Below are positions 30,192-38,007 of a DNA stretch of 64,000 bases, one piece after another. The stretch lies in the NCBI RefSeq assembly GCF_029637485.1, contig NZ_CP069128.1:2698001-2762000 (forward strand), given 5' to 3'. A program made the position numbers and the translations under genes. Position 1 is the stretch's first letter. Every line of letters begins with the position of its first letter. This DNA is from Sphingomonas sp. LHG3406-1 (lineage in GTDB: Bacteria; Pseudomonadota; Alphaproteobacteria; Sphingomonadales; Sphingomonadaceae). The notes beneath the pieces were generated by a model, which did not search any database, was not told where the DNA came from, and saw only the letters and a list, made by a program, of their open reading frames with translations.

Positions 30192-30562
30192 GCGGCTTCG
30201 GCCGAATCCTGCACGGCATCGAAGCGGGTGCGTGCCTCGTGGATCGCATCCACGTTGGTGTGCGCCCAGTCGGACAGGGCCTGGATCGGGCAGCGAAGCG
30301 ATTCGCCGAGCGGCGTCAGCGCATAGTCAACGCGCGGCGGGATGCTGGGCGTGACCTTGCGGCTGACGAGCCCGTCGCGCTCGAGGTTGCGCAGCGTGAG
30401 CGTCAACATGCGCTGCGACACGCTGGGGATCTCGCGCCGCAGTTCGTTGAACCGGCGCGGACCTTCGCCGAGCGTGGAGACGATCAGCACCGTCCACTTG
30501 TCGCCGATGCGGCTGAGCAGGGTGCTGATGGTACGGCAGACGGGGCTGGTCGGGTCCTTCAT
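30188..30562 (-). CDS. HxlR family transcriptional regulator
   Basis: A 124-residue winged-helix regulator. The family pattern is complete: a single early cysteine in SPVCRTISTLLSRIGDKWTV, then STLGEGPRRFNELRREIPSV, SQRMLTLTLRNLERDGLVSR and VDYALTPLGESL. That early Cys is the redox or quinone sensor in YodB/QorR-like members. ATG 30562 has GGAG seven bases before; ATG 30568 is two codons earlier. It is divergent from azoR, the classic arrangement in which the regulator represses the reductase until quinone or diamide stress. Confidence 0.9.
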   Translation of the reverse strand: MKDPTSPVCRTISTLLSRIGDKWTVLIVSTLGEGPRRFNELRREIPSVSQRMLTLTLRNLERDGLVSRKVTPSIPPRVDYALTPLGESLRCPIQALSDWAHTNVDAIHEARTRFDAVQDSAEAA

Positions 30563-30655
30563 GCTCATTCTCCGGCGAGGGGCGGTCACATCGCTGTTCC
30601 CGCGCCACAAATCTGTTTCCGCGGCACAAAAAAGTGCGTTCTTGCGGGCTCTTCT

Positions 30656-30707
30656 TGAGTGGTTACTTGTTAGTCCTCGGTATCAAATCCATACTTAGGA
30701 GGCAATA
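30656..30707 (+). promoter_or_regulatory. azoR promoter/operator region and ribosome site
   Basis: Between hxlR and azoR an AT-rich patch holds the short inverted repeat ACT-TGTT-AGT (30665-30674) and the direct element TACTT at 30664-30668 and 30693-30697 area. AGGAGG (about 30697-30702) is a strong ribosome site that fixes the GTG start of azoR at 30708. The AT-rich patch is the likeliest place for HxlR binding; the exact site is not certain. Confidence 0.4.
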
Positions 30708-31253
30708 GTGACCGTCCTTCATCTCGATAGCAGCATTACCGGCGACAATAGCGTGAGCCGCGTGCTTTCGCGCTCCATCGTCGAGCAGATCGCGACGCCC
30801 GGCACCGAGGTCGTCCGCCGCGACCTGGTCGCCGATCCGGTTCCGCACCTGACGCTCGACGCCTTTGCCGACACCAGCGTGCTCGACGAGTTCATGGCCG
30901 CCGACACGGTGGTGATCGGCGCACCCATGTACAATTTCTCGGTGCCGACCCAGCTCAAGGCATGGATCGACCGCATCCTCGTCGCCGGCAAGACGTTCCG
31001 TTATACGGCGACCGGTCCCGAAGGCCTCGCGGGTCCCAAGCGCGTGATCGTGGCGCTGGCACGCGGCGGATTCTACGAGGCGGGTTCGCCGTCGAGTTCG
31101 CTCGAGCATCTGGAGACCTATCTGCGCGGCATCTTCAACTTCATCGGCATCGAGCCGGAGTTCGTGGCCGCCGACGGAATCGCCATCGGGCCGGAGCAGC
31201 GCGAGGCGAGCCTCAACGCGGCGCTGGACGAAAGCCTGAAGCTCGCCGCATGA
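30708..31253 (+). CDS. azoR: FMN-dependent NADH:quinone/azo reductase
   Basis: A 181-residue flavodoxin-fold reductase of the AzoR family; members reduce quinones and azo dyes with NADH and protect from electrophile stress. It begins at GTG (behind AGGAGG) with VLHLDSSITGDNSVSRVLSR, the FMN phosphate loop, and has the FMN contact PMYNFSVPTQLKAWIDRI and ARGGFYEAG. It is divergent from the HxlR gene and followed by doxX 19 bases on, so an inducible quinone-response pair is the natural reading. Confidence 0.93.
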   Translation: MTVLHLDSSITGDNSVSRVLSRSIVEQIATPGTEVVRRDLVADPVPHLTLDAFADTSVLDEFMAADTVVIGAPMYNFSVPTQLKAWIDRILVAGKTFRYTATGPEGLAGPKRVIVALARGGFYEAGSPSSSLEHLETYLRGIFNFIGIEPEFVAADGIAIGPEQREASLNAALDESLKLAA

Positions 31254-31272
31254 TGTCAGCAACCGGGAGACG

Positions 31273-31677
31273 ATGATGAATGGGAACCGACTGAACGGCC
31301 ACGCGCCGCTGGCGCTGGGAGTGCTCCGGATCATGTCCGGCTTGTTGTTCCTGGCGCACGGGACCCAGAAGTTCATCGCCTTTCCCGGCGGAGAGCGCGC
31401 CGGATCGGGCCTCGCGTTCGACAATCCGGGCGCCTTCGCCGGTCTGATCGAGCTGGTCACCGGCGTGCTGATCACGCTGGGCCTGTTCACCCGGCCGGCG
31501 GCATTCCTGGCGTCGGGCACGATGGCCGCGGCCTATTTCATCGCGCATGCGCCGCAGAACTTCTTCCCCGTCAACAATGGCGGGGATTCGGCGATCCTCT
31601 ACTGCTTCGTCTTCCTCTACCTCGTCTTTGCGGGACCGGGACGGCTCAGCATCGACGGGTCGCGCGGCAGGGGCTGA
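31273..31677 (+). CDS. DoxX family membrane protein
   Basis: A 134-residue inner-membrane protein with four hydrophobic segments. GVLRIMSGLLFLAHGTQKF, LIELVTGVLITLGLFTRPAA and MAAAYFIAHAPQNFFPVNNG are the DoxX/SURF4 signatures. DoxX proteins accompany oxidative stress or thiosulfate genes and are thought to act in redox stress complexes. It follows azoR by 19 bases behind GGGAGACG and is probably co-transcribed and HxlR-controlled. Two adjacent ATGs (31273, 31276) cannot be separated. Confidence 0.88.
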   Translation: MMNGNRLNGHAPLALGVLRIMSGLLFLAHGTQKFIAFPGGERAGSGLAFDNPGAFAGLIELVTGVLITLGLFTRPAAFLASGTMAAAYFIAHAPQNFFPVNNGGDSAILYCFVFLYLVFAGPGRLSIDGSRGRG

Positions 31678-31696
31678 CGCACGCCGGGGAGCCGGA

Positions 31697-31714
31697 CCCC
31701 TGCGCCTGCAGGGG
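31697..31714. terminator. Hairpin between convergent doxX and bkdB
   Basis: Arms CCCCTGC (31697-31703) and GCAGGGG (31708-31714) with loop GCCT. It lies 20 bases after doxX and 6 bases beyond the bkdB stop. No T-run follows, so its role as a terminator is probable only from position. Confidence 0.45.
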
Positions 31715-31719
31715 AACGG

Positions 31720-33027
31720 TCAGGCCAGCAGGCGCAGCGGGTTCTCGATCAGGGGCTTGAGGCTGGCGAGGAAGCTTGCCGCGTCCCAGCCATCGACCAC
31801 GCGGTGATCGCAGCTCAGCGACAGGTTCATCCGCTTGCGGATTTCGAGTTCGCCGGCGATCGGGACCACCTTCTCCTCGACCTTGTTGACCGCGATGGTC
31901 GCGACCTGCGGGGGCGAGATGACGGGGGTGGAGACGACACCGCCCATCGGCCCGAGCGAGCTGATGGTGAAGGTCGGGTTCGACAGTTCCTCGCGCGTTG
32001 CCTTGCCGGTCTTGGCCGCGTCCGACAGCCGGGCGACCTCGGCCGCGAGCTGCCAGATGGACAGTCGCTCGGCATTGCGGATCACCGGGACCATCAGCCC
32101 GCTGGGGGTCTGCGCCGCCATGCCCATGTGGACGCTGCCGTGGCGAGTGATGACGTTGGCTTCGTCGTCGTAGGTGGCGTTGATCATCGGGAAGTCGGCC
32201 AGGGCCTTGTTCAGCGCGGTGATCAGGAACGGCAGGAGCGTCAGCTTCGGGTTCTGCCCACGGTCGCGGTTCATCATCGCGCGGGTCTCTTCCAGCGCGG
32301 TGACGTCAAACTCCTCGACGAGGGCAAAGTGCGGGATGCGGCGCTTGGCGGCCTGCATATTCTCCGCAATCTTGCGGCGGAGGCCGACGACCTTGATCTG
32401 CTCGTCCGGGCGGAGCGCGCCGGAGCGGCCGGACAGCTGACCGCCATTGTAGAGGAGATAGGCGTCGAGGTCGGCGTGGCGGATGTGCGCGCCCGAATGC
32501 TTCACCAGGCCGAGGTCGATGCCGAGGTCACGCGCGCGCTGGCGGACTGCGGGGGAGGTGAGAACCTGTTCTCCCCTCCCGCTTGCGGGAGGGGCCGGGG
32601 GAGGGCTTGTCGGGGTGGCCACGGACAGGCCCTCCCCTTCGCCGCTGCGCGGCTCTTCCCCTCCCGCAAGCGGGAGGGGCGATTCAACCTCGAGGCTCGG
32701 CATCGCCTCTTCCTGCGCCTGCGTGGGCACCGCGGCGCCGTCGGCGAGCGGGACATCCTCGGCCTCGGCCGGCGCTTCGCCCGCGCCTTCGGTCTCGATC
32801 TCCACGAGCACCGAGCCGATGGCGATCTGGTCGCCGACCTCGCCGGCCAGCTTGGTGACGGTGCCGGCGACGGGCGATTCCATTTCCACCGTCGCCTTGT
32901 CGGTCATCATGTCGGCGAGCTGCTGGTCTTCCTCGACCCGGTCGCCGACCTTGACGTGCCAGGCGACGATCTCGGCCTCGGCGATGCCTTCGCCGATGTC
33001 GGGGAGTTTGAAACGATAGGTCGCCAT
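31720..33027 (-). CDS. bkdB: Branched-chain 2-oxoacid dehydrogenase E2
   Basis: Dihydrolipoamide acyltransferase core of the branched-chain complex, 435 residues from ATG 33027. A single lipoyl domain carries K44 in MTDKATVEM. Next come an acidic linker, a peripheral-subunit-binding domain (SPAVRQRARDLGIDLGLVKHSG) and the catalytic domain ending in LSCDHRVVDGWDAASFL. Linker residues about 116-152 are encoded by a double palindromic REPIN-like element (32573-32679) that keeps the frame. The start shares one base with the E1 beta stop. E3 (lpd) is not in the window. Confidence 0.92.
   Translation of the reverse strand: MATYRFKLPDIGEGIAEAEIVAWHVKVGDRVEEDQQLADMMTDKATVEMESPVAGTVTKLAGEVGDQIAIGSVLVEIETEGAGEAPAEAEDVPLADGAAVPTQAQEEAMPSLEVESPLPLAGGEEPRSGEGEGLSVATPTSPPPAPPASGRGEQVLTSPAVRQRARDLGIDLGLVKHSGAHIRHADLDAYLLYNGGQLSGRSGALRPDEQIKVVGLRRKIAENMQAAKRRIPHFALVEEFDVTALEETRAMMNRDRGQNPKLTLLPFLITALNKALADFPMINATYDDEANVITRHGSVHMGMAAQTPSGLMVPVIRNAERLSIWQLAAEVARLSDAAKTGKATREELSNPTFTISSLGPMGGVVSTPVISPPQVATIAVNKVEEKVVPIAGELEIRKRMNLSLSCDHRVVDGWDAASFLASLKPLIENPLRLLA
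32573..32679. repeat. REPIN-like element in frame inside bkdB
   Basis: Two perfect 22-base palindromes, CCCCTCCCGC-TT-GCGGGAGGGG (32573-32594) and its inverted copy with AA loop (32658-32679), flank a 63-base middle containing GGGGGAGGGC and GCCCTCCCC arms that can also pair. The whole 107 bases form a large cruciform/hairpin. On the minus strand it encodes [16 protein letters not shown] onward to PPASGRG. The same palindrome occurs once more at 7586-7607. Confidence 0.85.
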
Positions 33028-34040
33028 CAGTCGGCCATCACTTTCTCGAGAGCCTGGCGCATCCGGATCGGGCCAGGGAAATAGATCCATTCGTAGGCGT
33101 GGGGGTAGGGCGTGTCCCAGCCGGTCACGCGCCCGACCGGCGCTTCGAGGTGATAGAAGCAGCGCTCCTGGATGAGGGTCACCAGCTCCGACACATAGCC
33201 GCTGGTCTTGGTCGCTTCCTGGACCACCAGCGCGCGTCCGGTCTTCTTCACGCTTTCCTCGATCGTCCCGATGTCGAGGGGCAGGAGGGTGCGCAGGTCG
33301 ATCACCTCGGCGTCGATGCCATTTTCCTCGACCGCGGCGAGGGCGACGTGGACCATGGTGCCATAAGCGATGACGGTGAGGTCGTTGCCGGGCCGCACGA
33401 TGCGGGCCTTGCCGAGGGGCACGTTATAGTGGCCGTCCGGCACCTCGCTGTCGGGGTGCCTGGCCCAGGGCGTGACCGGGCGGTCGTGGTGGCCGTCGAA
33501 CGGGCCGTTGTAGATGCGCTTGGGCTCGAAGAAGAGGACCGGGTCCGGGTCCTCGATCGCGGAGATGAGCAGGCCCTTGGCGTCGTAAGGCGTCGATGGG
33601 ATCACCACCTTGAGGCCCGCGACATGGGTGAACAGGGCTTCCGGCGACTGGCTGTGGGTCTGGCCGCCGAAGATGCCACCGCCATAGGGCGAGCGGATGA
33701 CCATCGGCATGGTCCACTCGCCGGCCGTGCGGTAGCGCATGCGGGCGACTTCGGAGACGATCTGGTCGTAGCCGGGGTAGATATAGTCGGCGAACTGGAT
33801 TTCGATCAGCGGCTTCAGGCCATAGGCGGCCATGCCAACGGCGGCGCCAACGATCCCGCCCTCGCTGATCGGCGCGTCGAAGCAGCGCTCCTTCCCGAAT
33901 TCCTTCTGGAGGCCGGCGGTGGCGCGGAAGACGCCGCCGAAATAGCCGACGTCCTCGCCGAAGACGACGATGTCGGGGTCGCGGGCCATCATCACGCGGT
34001 GGGCGTCGTTGATCGCCTCGATCATGTTCCTGTTGGGCAT
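33027..34040 (-). CDS. bkdA2: Branched-chain 2-oxoacid dehydrogenase E1 beta
   Basis: Beta subunit of the alpha2-beta2 E1, 337 residues. MIEAINDAHRVMMARDPDIV, VFGEDVGYFGGVFRATAGLQ, the catalytic/regulatory ISEGGIVGAAVGMAAYGLKP and the C-terminal transketolase-like domain (VIDLRTLLPLDIGTIEESVK, VVQEATKTSGYVSEL) are present. Its ATG shares one base with the alpha stop and its stop shares one base with the E2 ATG (TGATG overlaps), so the three subunits are translationally coupled. Confidence 0.94.
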   Translation of the reverse strand: MPNRNMIEAINDAHRVMMARDPDIVVFGEDVGYFGGVFRATAGLQKEFGKERCFDAPISEGGIVGAAVGMAAYGLKPLIEIQFADYIYPGYDQIVSEVARMRYRTAGEWTMPMVIRSPYGGGIFGGQTHSQSPEALFTHVAGLKVVIPSTPYDAKGLLISAIEDPDPVLFFEPKRIYNGPFDGHHDRPVTPWARHPDSEVPDGHYNVPLGKARIVRPGNDLTVIAYGTMVHVALAAVEENGIDAEVIDLRTLLPLDIGTIEESVKKTGRALVVQEATKTSGYVSELVTLIQERCFYHLEAPVGRVTGWDTPYPHAYEWIYFPGPIRMRQALEKVMAD

Positions 34041-35329
34041 CAGCTGGCGTCCCGTCCGAGGTAGATGCGGGCTTCGCCCAGCGCTTCCTCGCGCTGTTCG
34101 GCGAGGTGCCAGGGGGTGTCGGCGTAGACGTCCTCGAACATCGAGCCGATGCGGTCGAAGCCCTGGCCGGAGAGGATGCCCTGGCTTTCCGCCTGCTTCT
34201 GCGCGGCGCGGACCTCGGTCTCGGCGTCGGCGACGAGCGCGGCGTGGCGCTCCTCGTCCCATTCCTCGAGGCCGATCAGATGCTTCTTGAGGCGCTCGAC
34301 CGGGTCGCCGAGCGGCCACTGCTGGGCCTCGCCGGCGGGGCGGTAGCCGGTCGGGTCGTCCGACGTGCTGTGGCCTTCCGCGCGATAGGTGAAGAATTCG
34401 ATCAGGGTCGTGCCAGCGTTGCTGCGCGCGCGCTCGGCGGCCCAGGCGACGGCGGCGTAGACGGCGAGCGCGTCATTGCCGTCGACGCGCAGGCCGGCAA
34501 CTCCATAGCCGACCGCGCGGGCCGCGAAGGTCGCGCGCTCCGCCCCGGCGATGCCGGAGAAGCTGGAGATGGCCCACTGGTTGTTGACCACCGCCAGGAT
34601 CGCCGGGGCATTGTAGACGGCCGCGAAAGTCAGCGCCGAATGGAAGTCGCCCTCGGCCGTCGCGCCTTCGCCGATCCAGCCCATGGCGATGCGGCTGTCG
34701 CCCTTGATCGCCGACGCCATCGCCCAGCCCACCGCCTGCGGATATTGCGTGCCGAGGTTGCCCGAGATGGAGAAGAAGCCGTGCGGCTTGTCCGAATACA
34801 TGATCGGCAGCTGGCGACCGTGGAGCTTGTCGCCGGCGTTGGAATAGATCTGGCACATCATGTCGACCAGCGGATAGCCGCGCGCAACGAGCAGGCCCTG
34901 CTGGCGATAGGTGGGAAAGCACATGTCGTCGCGGTGAAGCGCGGTGGCGGCGGCGACGGCGATCGCCTCCTCGCCGGTGCACTTCATGTAGAAGCTGGTC
35001 TTCCCCTGCCGCTGGGCACGGTACATGCGATCGTCGAAGGCGCGGACGGTGACCATGTCGCGCAGCATCTTGCGCAGCACGTCGGGCGACAGGCGCGGGT
35101 CCCACTGACCGACCGCGCGGCCGTCCTCGTCCAGCACCCGGACCAGATGGTTGGTGAGCGGATGGGTCTCGTTCGCCTGGGCGCTGCTGTCGGGGCGGGG
35201 AGCGCTTCCGGCGGCAGGCACCTGGATTTGAGAGAAGTCCGGCGTGTCGCCGGGACGGTACGGCGGCTCGGGCACGTGCAGCGCCAGGCGCGGCGCGTTG
35301 CGGCGCGGATCGGTGACGGGATCGCTCAT
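34040..35329 (-). CDS. bkdA1: Branched-chain 2-oxoacid dehydrogenase E1 alpha
   Basis: Alpha subunit, 429 residues from ATG 35329. The N-terminal RLALHVPEPPYRPGDTPDFS is typical of BkdA1 rather than PdhA. TPP binding is seen in GWIGEGATAEGDFHSALTFA with downstream VVNNQWAIS; the phosphorylation-loop-like YRAEGHSTSDDPTGYR follows. Together with E1 beta and E2 it oxidatively decarboxylates 2-oxo acids from valine, leucine and isoleucine to branched acyl-CoAs, feeding branched lipids or degradation. It heads the operon; no regulator lies beside it. An upstream extension to 35407 is unlikely. Confidence 0.93.
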   Translation of the reverse strand: MSDPVTDPRRNAPRLALHVPEPPYRPGDTPDFSQIQVPAAGSAPRPDSSAQANETHPLTNHLVRVLDEDGRAVGQWDPRLSPDVLRKMLRDMVTVRAFDDRMYRAQRQGKTSFYMKCTGEEAIAVAAATALHRDDMCFPTYRQQGLLVARGYPLVDMMCQIYSNAGDKLHGRQLPIMYSDKPHGFFSISGNLGTQYPQAVGWAMASAIKGDSRIAMGWIGEGATAEGDFHSALTFAAVYNAPAILAVVNNQWAISSFSGIAGAERATFAARAVGYGVAGLRVDGNDALAVYAAVAWAAERARSNAGTTLIEFFTYRAEGHSTSDDPTGYRPAGEAQQWPLGDPVERLKKHLIGLEEWDEERHAALVADAETEVRAAQKQAESQGILSGQGFDRIGSMFEDVYADTPWHLAEQREEALGEARIYLGRDAS

Positions 35330-35443
35330 TGCGACGCCGCTTAGTCCGGCAAGGCGGGAGGGGCAACGCTTGTCCGCCGCGCGTGGCTGACTCGCGGCAT
35401 TCGACACGCTACAATGCCCGCAACAAGAGGGGAGGCGGGGGCC

Positions 35444-36742
35444 ATGAAGTTCTTTCTGCTTGTCGGGGGCGCTGCGATCATCACCATGGTCGGAGCGGCG
35501 GAATCGTCACTGGCGCAGAACAAGCGCGGCGCTGCTCCCGCCCGTTCGCAGCCGGCGGCAGGTCCGACCGCCACCTACTGGATGTCCGCAGAGACGGCGA
35601 CGGGGATGAGCGCGATGGCCGCTGGTGGTATGCCCGGGATGGCTGCCATGTCCGGCGGCGCGACAGCGCCAGGGGCGGCACCGCAGCGGCCTGGCGCCGG
35701 CGCCGTGATTGGCGGGCTGCTCGGGCGCGGCGGCGGGCTGCTCGCGCGCGGCGGCGGGCTGTTCGGTCGCAAAAGCGGAAGCAAGTCGACGCCGCCGCAG
35801 GCGCAGGCGTCGCGGGCGGCTCAGATGGACCCGGTCGTGCACCAGCTGCTCCTCCAGCTCGGCAGCCGCAACCGCGCGCCGAGCACGCCGAATGCCGATC
35901 ATTTCGTGCCGCCCTCGCTTCAGGCGGGGCAGTCCTTGCCGCTGGTGACGCCCGAATCGGCGCCACCGACCCAGCCGGGACAGTTCGAACGGCCGAAGGG
36001 AAAGATCCTGCTCTACTGGGGCTGTGGCGAGCGCGCGCGGGCCGGCCAGCCGGTGACCATCGACTTTTCCAAGATCGCGGCCGGGCAGATGCCGCCCGGG
36101 TTGAGCAACGGGCCGCAGATCCGGGCGGAGCAGCCGCCGACCCTCAGCCGCTTCCCCGGTTATGGCGAGTGGCCGAACAAGCGCCAGACCAGGCAGTTTC
36201 CGGGCACCGCGTCGCTGGTCGGCAATCATGTCGTTCGCGGCAATTACAGCCCGGAGATCAGCTTCGCCCTGGCGACAGGGCAGGACTTCCTCGGGCCGCT
36301 GCGGATGACCGCCAACAGCGCCGCGCCGTCGGGCGCCGTTCCGCTTCGCTGGCAGTCGGTGCCCAATGCCACTGCTTATCATGCTCTGGTTACCGGCTCG
36401 GCCAGCGACGGCACCCTCGTCATGTGGTCGTCGAGCGAGAGCCAGATGTTCGGCATGGCCTATGACTATCTGAGTGGCGCCGATGCCGCCCGGCTAGTGC
36501 AGGCGCGCGTGCTGATGAGCCCCGCCACGACCAGCTGCACCGTTCCGGCGGAGGTCCAGCGTTCGGTGCAGGGCGCCATGCTGATGATGACCGCTTACGG
36601 GCCGGAGACCAACCTGTCCCAGCCGAAGCCGGCCACCGCGCCGGTCAGCTGGCGGCCGGACTGGACCGTGAAGCTGCGGACCCGCTCCAGCCACAGCGGC
36701 ATGCTGGGCATGGACATGGCAGCGATGATGCGGGGCGAGTGA
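35444..36742 (+). CDS. Secreted protein of unknown function with GGLL repeats
   Basis: A 432-residue protein, ATG 35444 behind AAGAGGGGAGG. A signal peptide (about 1-25, ending SSLAQ) is followed by a Met/Gly/Ala-rich part, three 7-residue repeats GGLLGRG, GGLLARG and GGLFGRK (about 35709-35772), a linker, and a beta-rich C-terminal region with GKILLYWGCGERARAGQPV and ALVTGSASDGTLVMWSSSES. Two cysteines remain (in WGCGE and TTSCTVP). No family is recognised by eye. It is divergent from bkdA1. Probably periplasmic or surface associated. Confidence 0.7.
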   Translation: MKFFLLVGGAAIITMVGAAESSLAQNKRGAAPARSQPAAGPTATYWMSAETATGMSAMAAGGMPGMAAMSGGATAPGAAPQRPGAGAVIGGLLGRGGGLLARGGGLFGRKSGSKSTPPQAQASRAAQMDPVVHQLLLQLGSRNRAPSTPNADHFVPPSLQAGQSLPLVTPESAPPTQPGQFERPKGKILLYWGCGERARAGQPVTIDFSKIAAGQMPPGLSNGPQIRAEQPPTLSRFPGYGEWPNKRQTRQFPGTASLVGNHVVRGNYSPEISFALATGQDFLGPLRMTANSAAPSGAVPLRWQSVPNATAYHALVTGSASDGTLVMWSSSESQMFGMAYDYLSGADAARLVQARVLMSPATTSCTVPAEVQRSVQGAMLMMTAYGPETNLSQPKPATAPVSWRPDWTVKLRTRSSHSGMLGMDMAAMMRGE

Positions 36743-36797
36743 GGCGCTGGGCGACGACTTGTTGACGCGCGCAGCGAGCGAACCTAGCAGGCGGCGC

Positions 36798-37061
36798 ATG
36801 TCCGACACGCCCCCCGACCGCCTCAGCCTCGATCCGCGCAGCCCTCATTTCAACGCGGAGTTGCTCCATCGCGGCGTCGGAATCCGCTTCAACGGGGTCG
36901 AGAGGACCAACGTCGAGGAATATTCGGTGTCGGAAGGCTGGATCAAGGTCGCCGCCGGTAAGAGCCGCGACCGCTTCGGCAACCCGATGCTGCTGACCCT
37001 CAAGGGGTCGGTCGAACCCTATTTTCAGAACCCGGCCGAGGGCGAAACGTCGGCCGAATAA
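36798..37061 (+). CDS. DUF3297 family protein
   Basis: An 87-residue protein of the DUF3297 family, usually annotated hypothetical or, without support, glutathione peroxidase. The conserved body is PHFNAELLHRGVGIRFNGVE followed by RTNVEEYSVSEGWIKV and AAGKSRDRFGNPMLLTLKG. No signal, membrane segment or peroxidatic Cys/Sec is present; indeed there is no cysteine at all, so peroxidase activity is not credible. ATG 36798 is chosen over 36759 because the family starts at MSDTPPDRL. A strong bidirectional terminator follows. Confidence 0.85.
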   Translation: MSDTPPDRLSLDPRSPHFNAELLHRGVGIRFNGVERTNVEEYSVSEGWIKVAAGKSRDRFGNPMLLTLKGSVEPYFQNPAEGETSAE

Positions 37062-37101
37062 TCGGCGCTGCTCCCCGCTAGGAGAGCGTAGCTCTGTTTC
37101 A

Positions 37102-37136
37102 AAAGGGGGCTTGGCCAATTCTGCCAAGCCCCCTTT
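37102..37136. terminator. Strong bidirectional intrinsic terminator
   Basis: Perfect 14-base arms AAAGGGGGCTTGGC (37102-37115) and GCCAAGCCCCCTTT (37123-37136) with a 7-base loop; A-run before and T-run after make it work on both strands. It separates DUF3297 from the convergent gene at 37182-37433. It is the clearest intrinsic terminator in the window. Confidence 0.85.
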
Positions 37137-37181
37137 ATGTCATCCCTGCGGCTGACGTCGCCCCTTTGTGGGGGGAGGGGC

Positions 37182-37433
37182 TTAGACCCCGTGCGTGCGC
37201 ACGTTGCGCTGGGCCGGGGTCGCCTCGTTCGGGAAGCGCGGATTGGTCTTGCGGCTGCGGTTCCAGTCGTAGAGCTTCTTGGCGCCATAGCCGACCGCCA
37301 GCGCGGTCCCCAGCGGCCCGAGGCCGCGAGCCGCGATCCGCGCACCGGCGGCACCAAGCAGCGCACCCTTGATGCCGTCATTCTTCCCGGCGATCCGGTT
37401 GCCGATGAAGGCACCGGCGATCTTGCTGAGCAT
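37182..37433 (-). CDS. Small glycine-rich membrane-type protein
   Basis: An 83-residue protein. Residues 8-55 are rich in Gly and Ala with spaced small residues (GAFIGNRIAG, GALLGAAGARIAARGLGPLG, ALAVGYGAKKLYDW), as in glycine-zipper proteins that insert in membranes; the C-terminal third is basic and polar. No known family is recognised. Its start faces the psp-like operon promoter across about 180 bases, and it shares the strong terminator with DUF3297. Confidence 0.65.
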   Translation of the reverse strand: MLSKIAGAFIGNRIAGKNDGIKGALLGAAGARIAARGLGPLGTALAVGYGAKKLYDWNRSRKTNPRFPNEATPAQRNVRTHGV

Positions 37434-37538
37434 GTTCTCTCCCTTTCCTGAAGTGCTTCGGCGCCTGTCGCGCCCGTCATCATCCTAGGACGTTCGCGCC
37501 CCCGCCGGGGTTCCGCGAGGCAGGTTGGGAAGCCGTCC

Positions 37539-37604
37539 CACCAGCAGTGGTGAAAAATCCCAAACCGGACCGCGCCCGCCGCGACTGCGCGTGAAAAAGC
37601 GCAG
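37539..37604. promoter_or_regulatory. Candidate enhancer-binding sites upstream of the sigma-54 promoter
   Basis: Two short inverted repeats precede the promoter: CACCA-GCAG-TGGTG (37539-37552) and CTGCGC-GTGAAAAA-GCGCAG (37585-37604). Each is associated with the string TGAAAAA. Position 12-75 bases upstream of the -24 element is near for a classical enhancer, but they are the only palindromes in the region. Confidence 0.35.
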
Positions 37605-37615
37605 AAAACAGGGTT

Positions 37616-37631
37616 TGGCACGCTTGCTGCA
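37616..37631 (+). promoter_or_regulatory. Sigma-54-type promoter (-24/-12)
   Basis: TGGCACG-CTTG-CTGCA matches the sigma-54 consensus TGGCACG-N4-TTGCW at every defined position but one (C for the first T of the -12 box). The invariant GG (37617-37618) and GC (37629-37630) have correct spacing. Predicted transcription start is near 37641, about 45 bases before the first microprotein. PspF-controlled psp operons use this promoter class. Confidence 0.7.
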
Positions 37632-37685
37632 TGATGAACGGCATGACCGGTCAGGTGCCGGCCAATGCAACAACAGGAGAGCAAG

Positions 37686-37814
37686 ATGAACATCAAGACC
37701 ACCCTTTTCTCGGCGATCGCAGCGCTGCTGGTCAGTGGCCTCGCCGTCGGAACCGCCATCGCCCCCGCGAGCGTCGCCATCGCCGCTCCGGTCGTGATCG
37801 CCCAGCATGCTTGA
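37686..37814 (+). CDS. 42-residue hydrophobic microprotein
   Basis: Starts ATG 37686 after ACAGGAGAGCAAG, a good ribosome site. It encodes MNIKTTLFSAIAALLVSGLA, then VGTAIAPASVAIAAPVVI and AQHA. The first 20-25 residues are a signal-like or single membrane helix; the rest is Ala/Val/Ile rich. First gene behind the sigma-54-type promoter. It overlaps the next microprotein by 8 bases. No family is recognised. It could be secreted as a short peptide or remain as a membrane microprotein. Confidence 0.6.
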   Translation: MNIKTTLFSAIAALLVSGLAVGTAIAPASVAIAAPVVIAQHA

Positions 37815-37968
37815 GCCGGTCGCCACCAAGGCCGGCGCCCGGTTCGAGTATATCGGACCGATCGGCGCCGCCCCGGCTCCGCTCGGACCGGTCTCCCAGG
37901 TGCTCGACACCGTCGACATCTGGCTGGCCGGAACCCTGCAGAGCCTGTTCAACCTGATCAAGCGCTGA
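37807..37968 (+). CDS. 53-residue amphipathic microprotein
   Basis: Starts ATG 37807 inside the end of the previous gene (8-base overlap). The N-terminal half is Gly/Ala/Pro rich; the C-terminal half VSQVLDTVDIWLAGTLQSLF plus NLIKR can form an amphipathic helix with a basic end, as in peptides that lie on membranes. pspC follows 39 bases later. No family is recognised. High GC at third positions supports coding; the small size keeps certainty moderate. Confidence 0.6.
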   Translation: MLEPVATKAGARFEYIGPIGAAPAPLGPVSQVLDTVDIWLAGTLQSLFNLIKR

Positions 37969-38007
37969 GCCTGATCACCTGATTTCTTCTCCCCGAGGAC
38001 ACGTCCC

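Noticed and set aside
36798..37061. Annotation of DUF3297 as glutathione peroxidase
   Set aside because: There is no cysteine or possible selenocysteine codon in the frame, so peroxidase chemistry is not possible.
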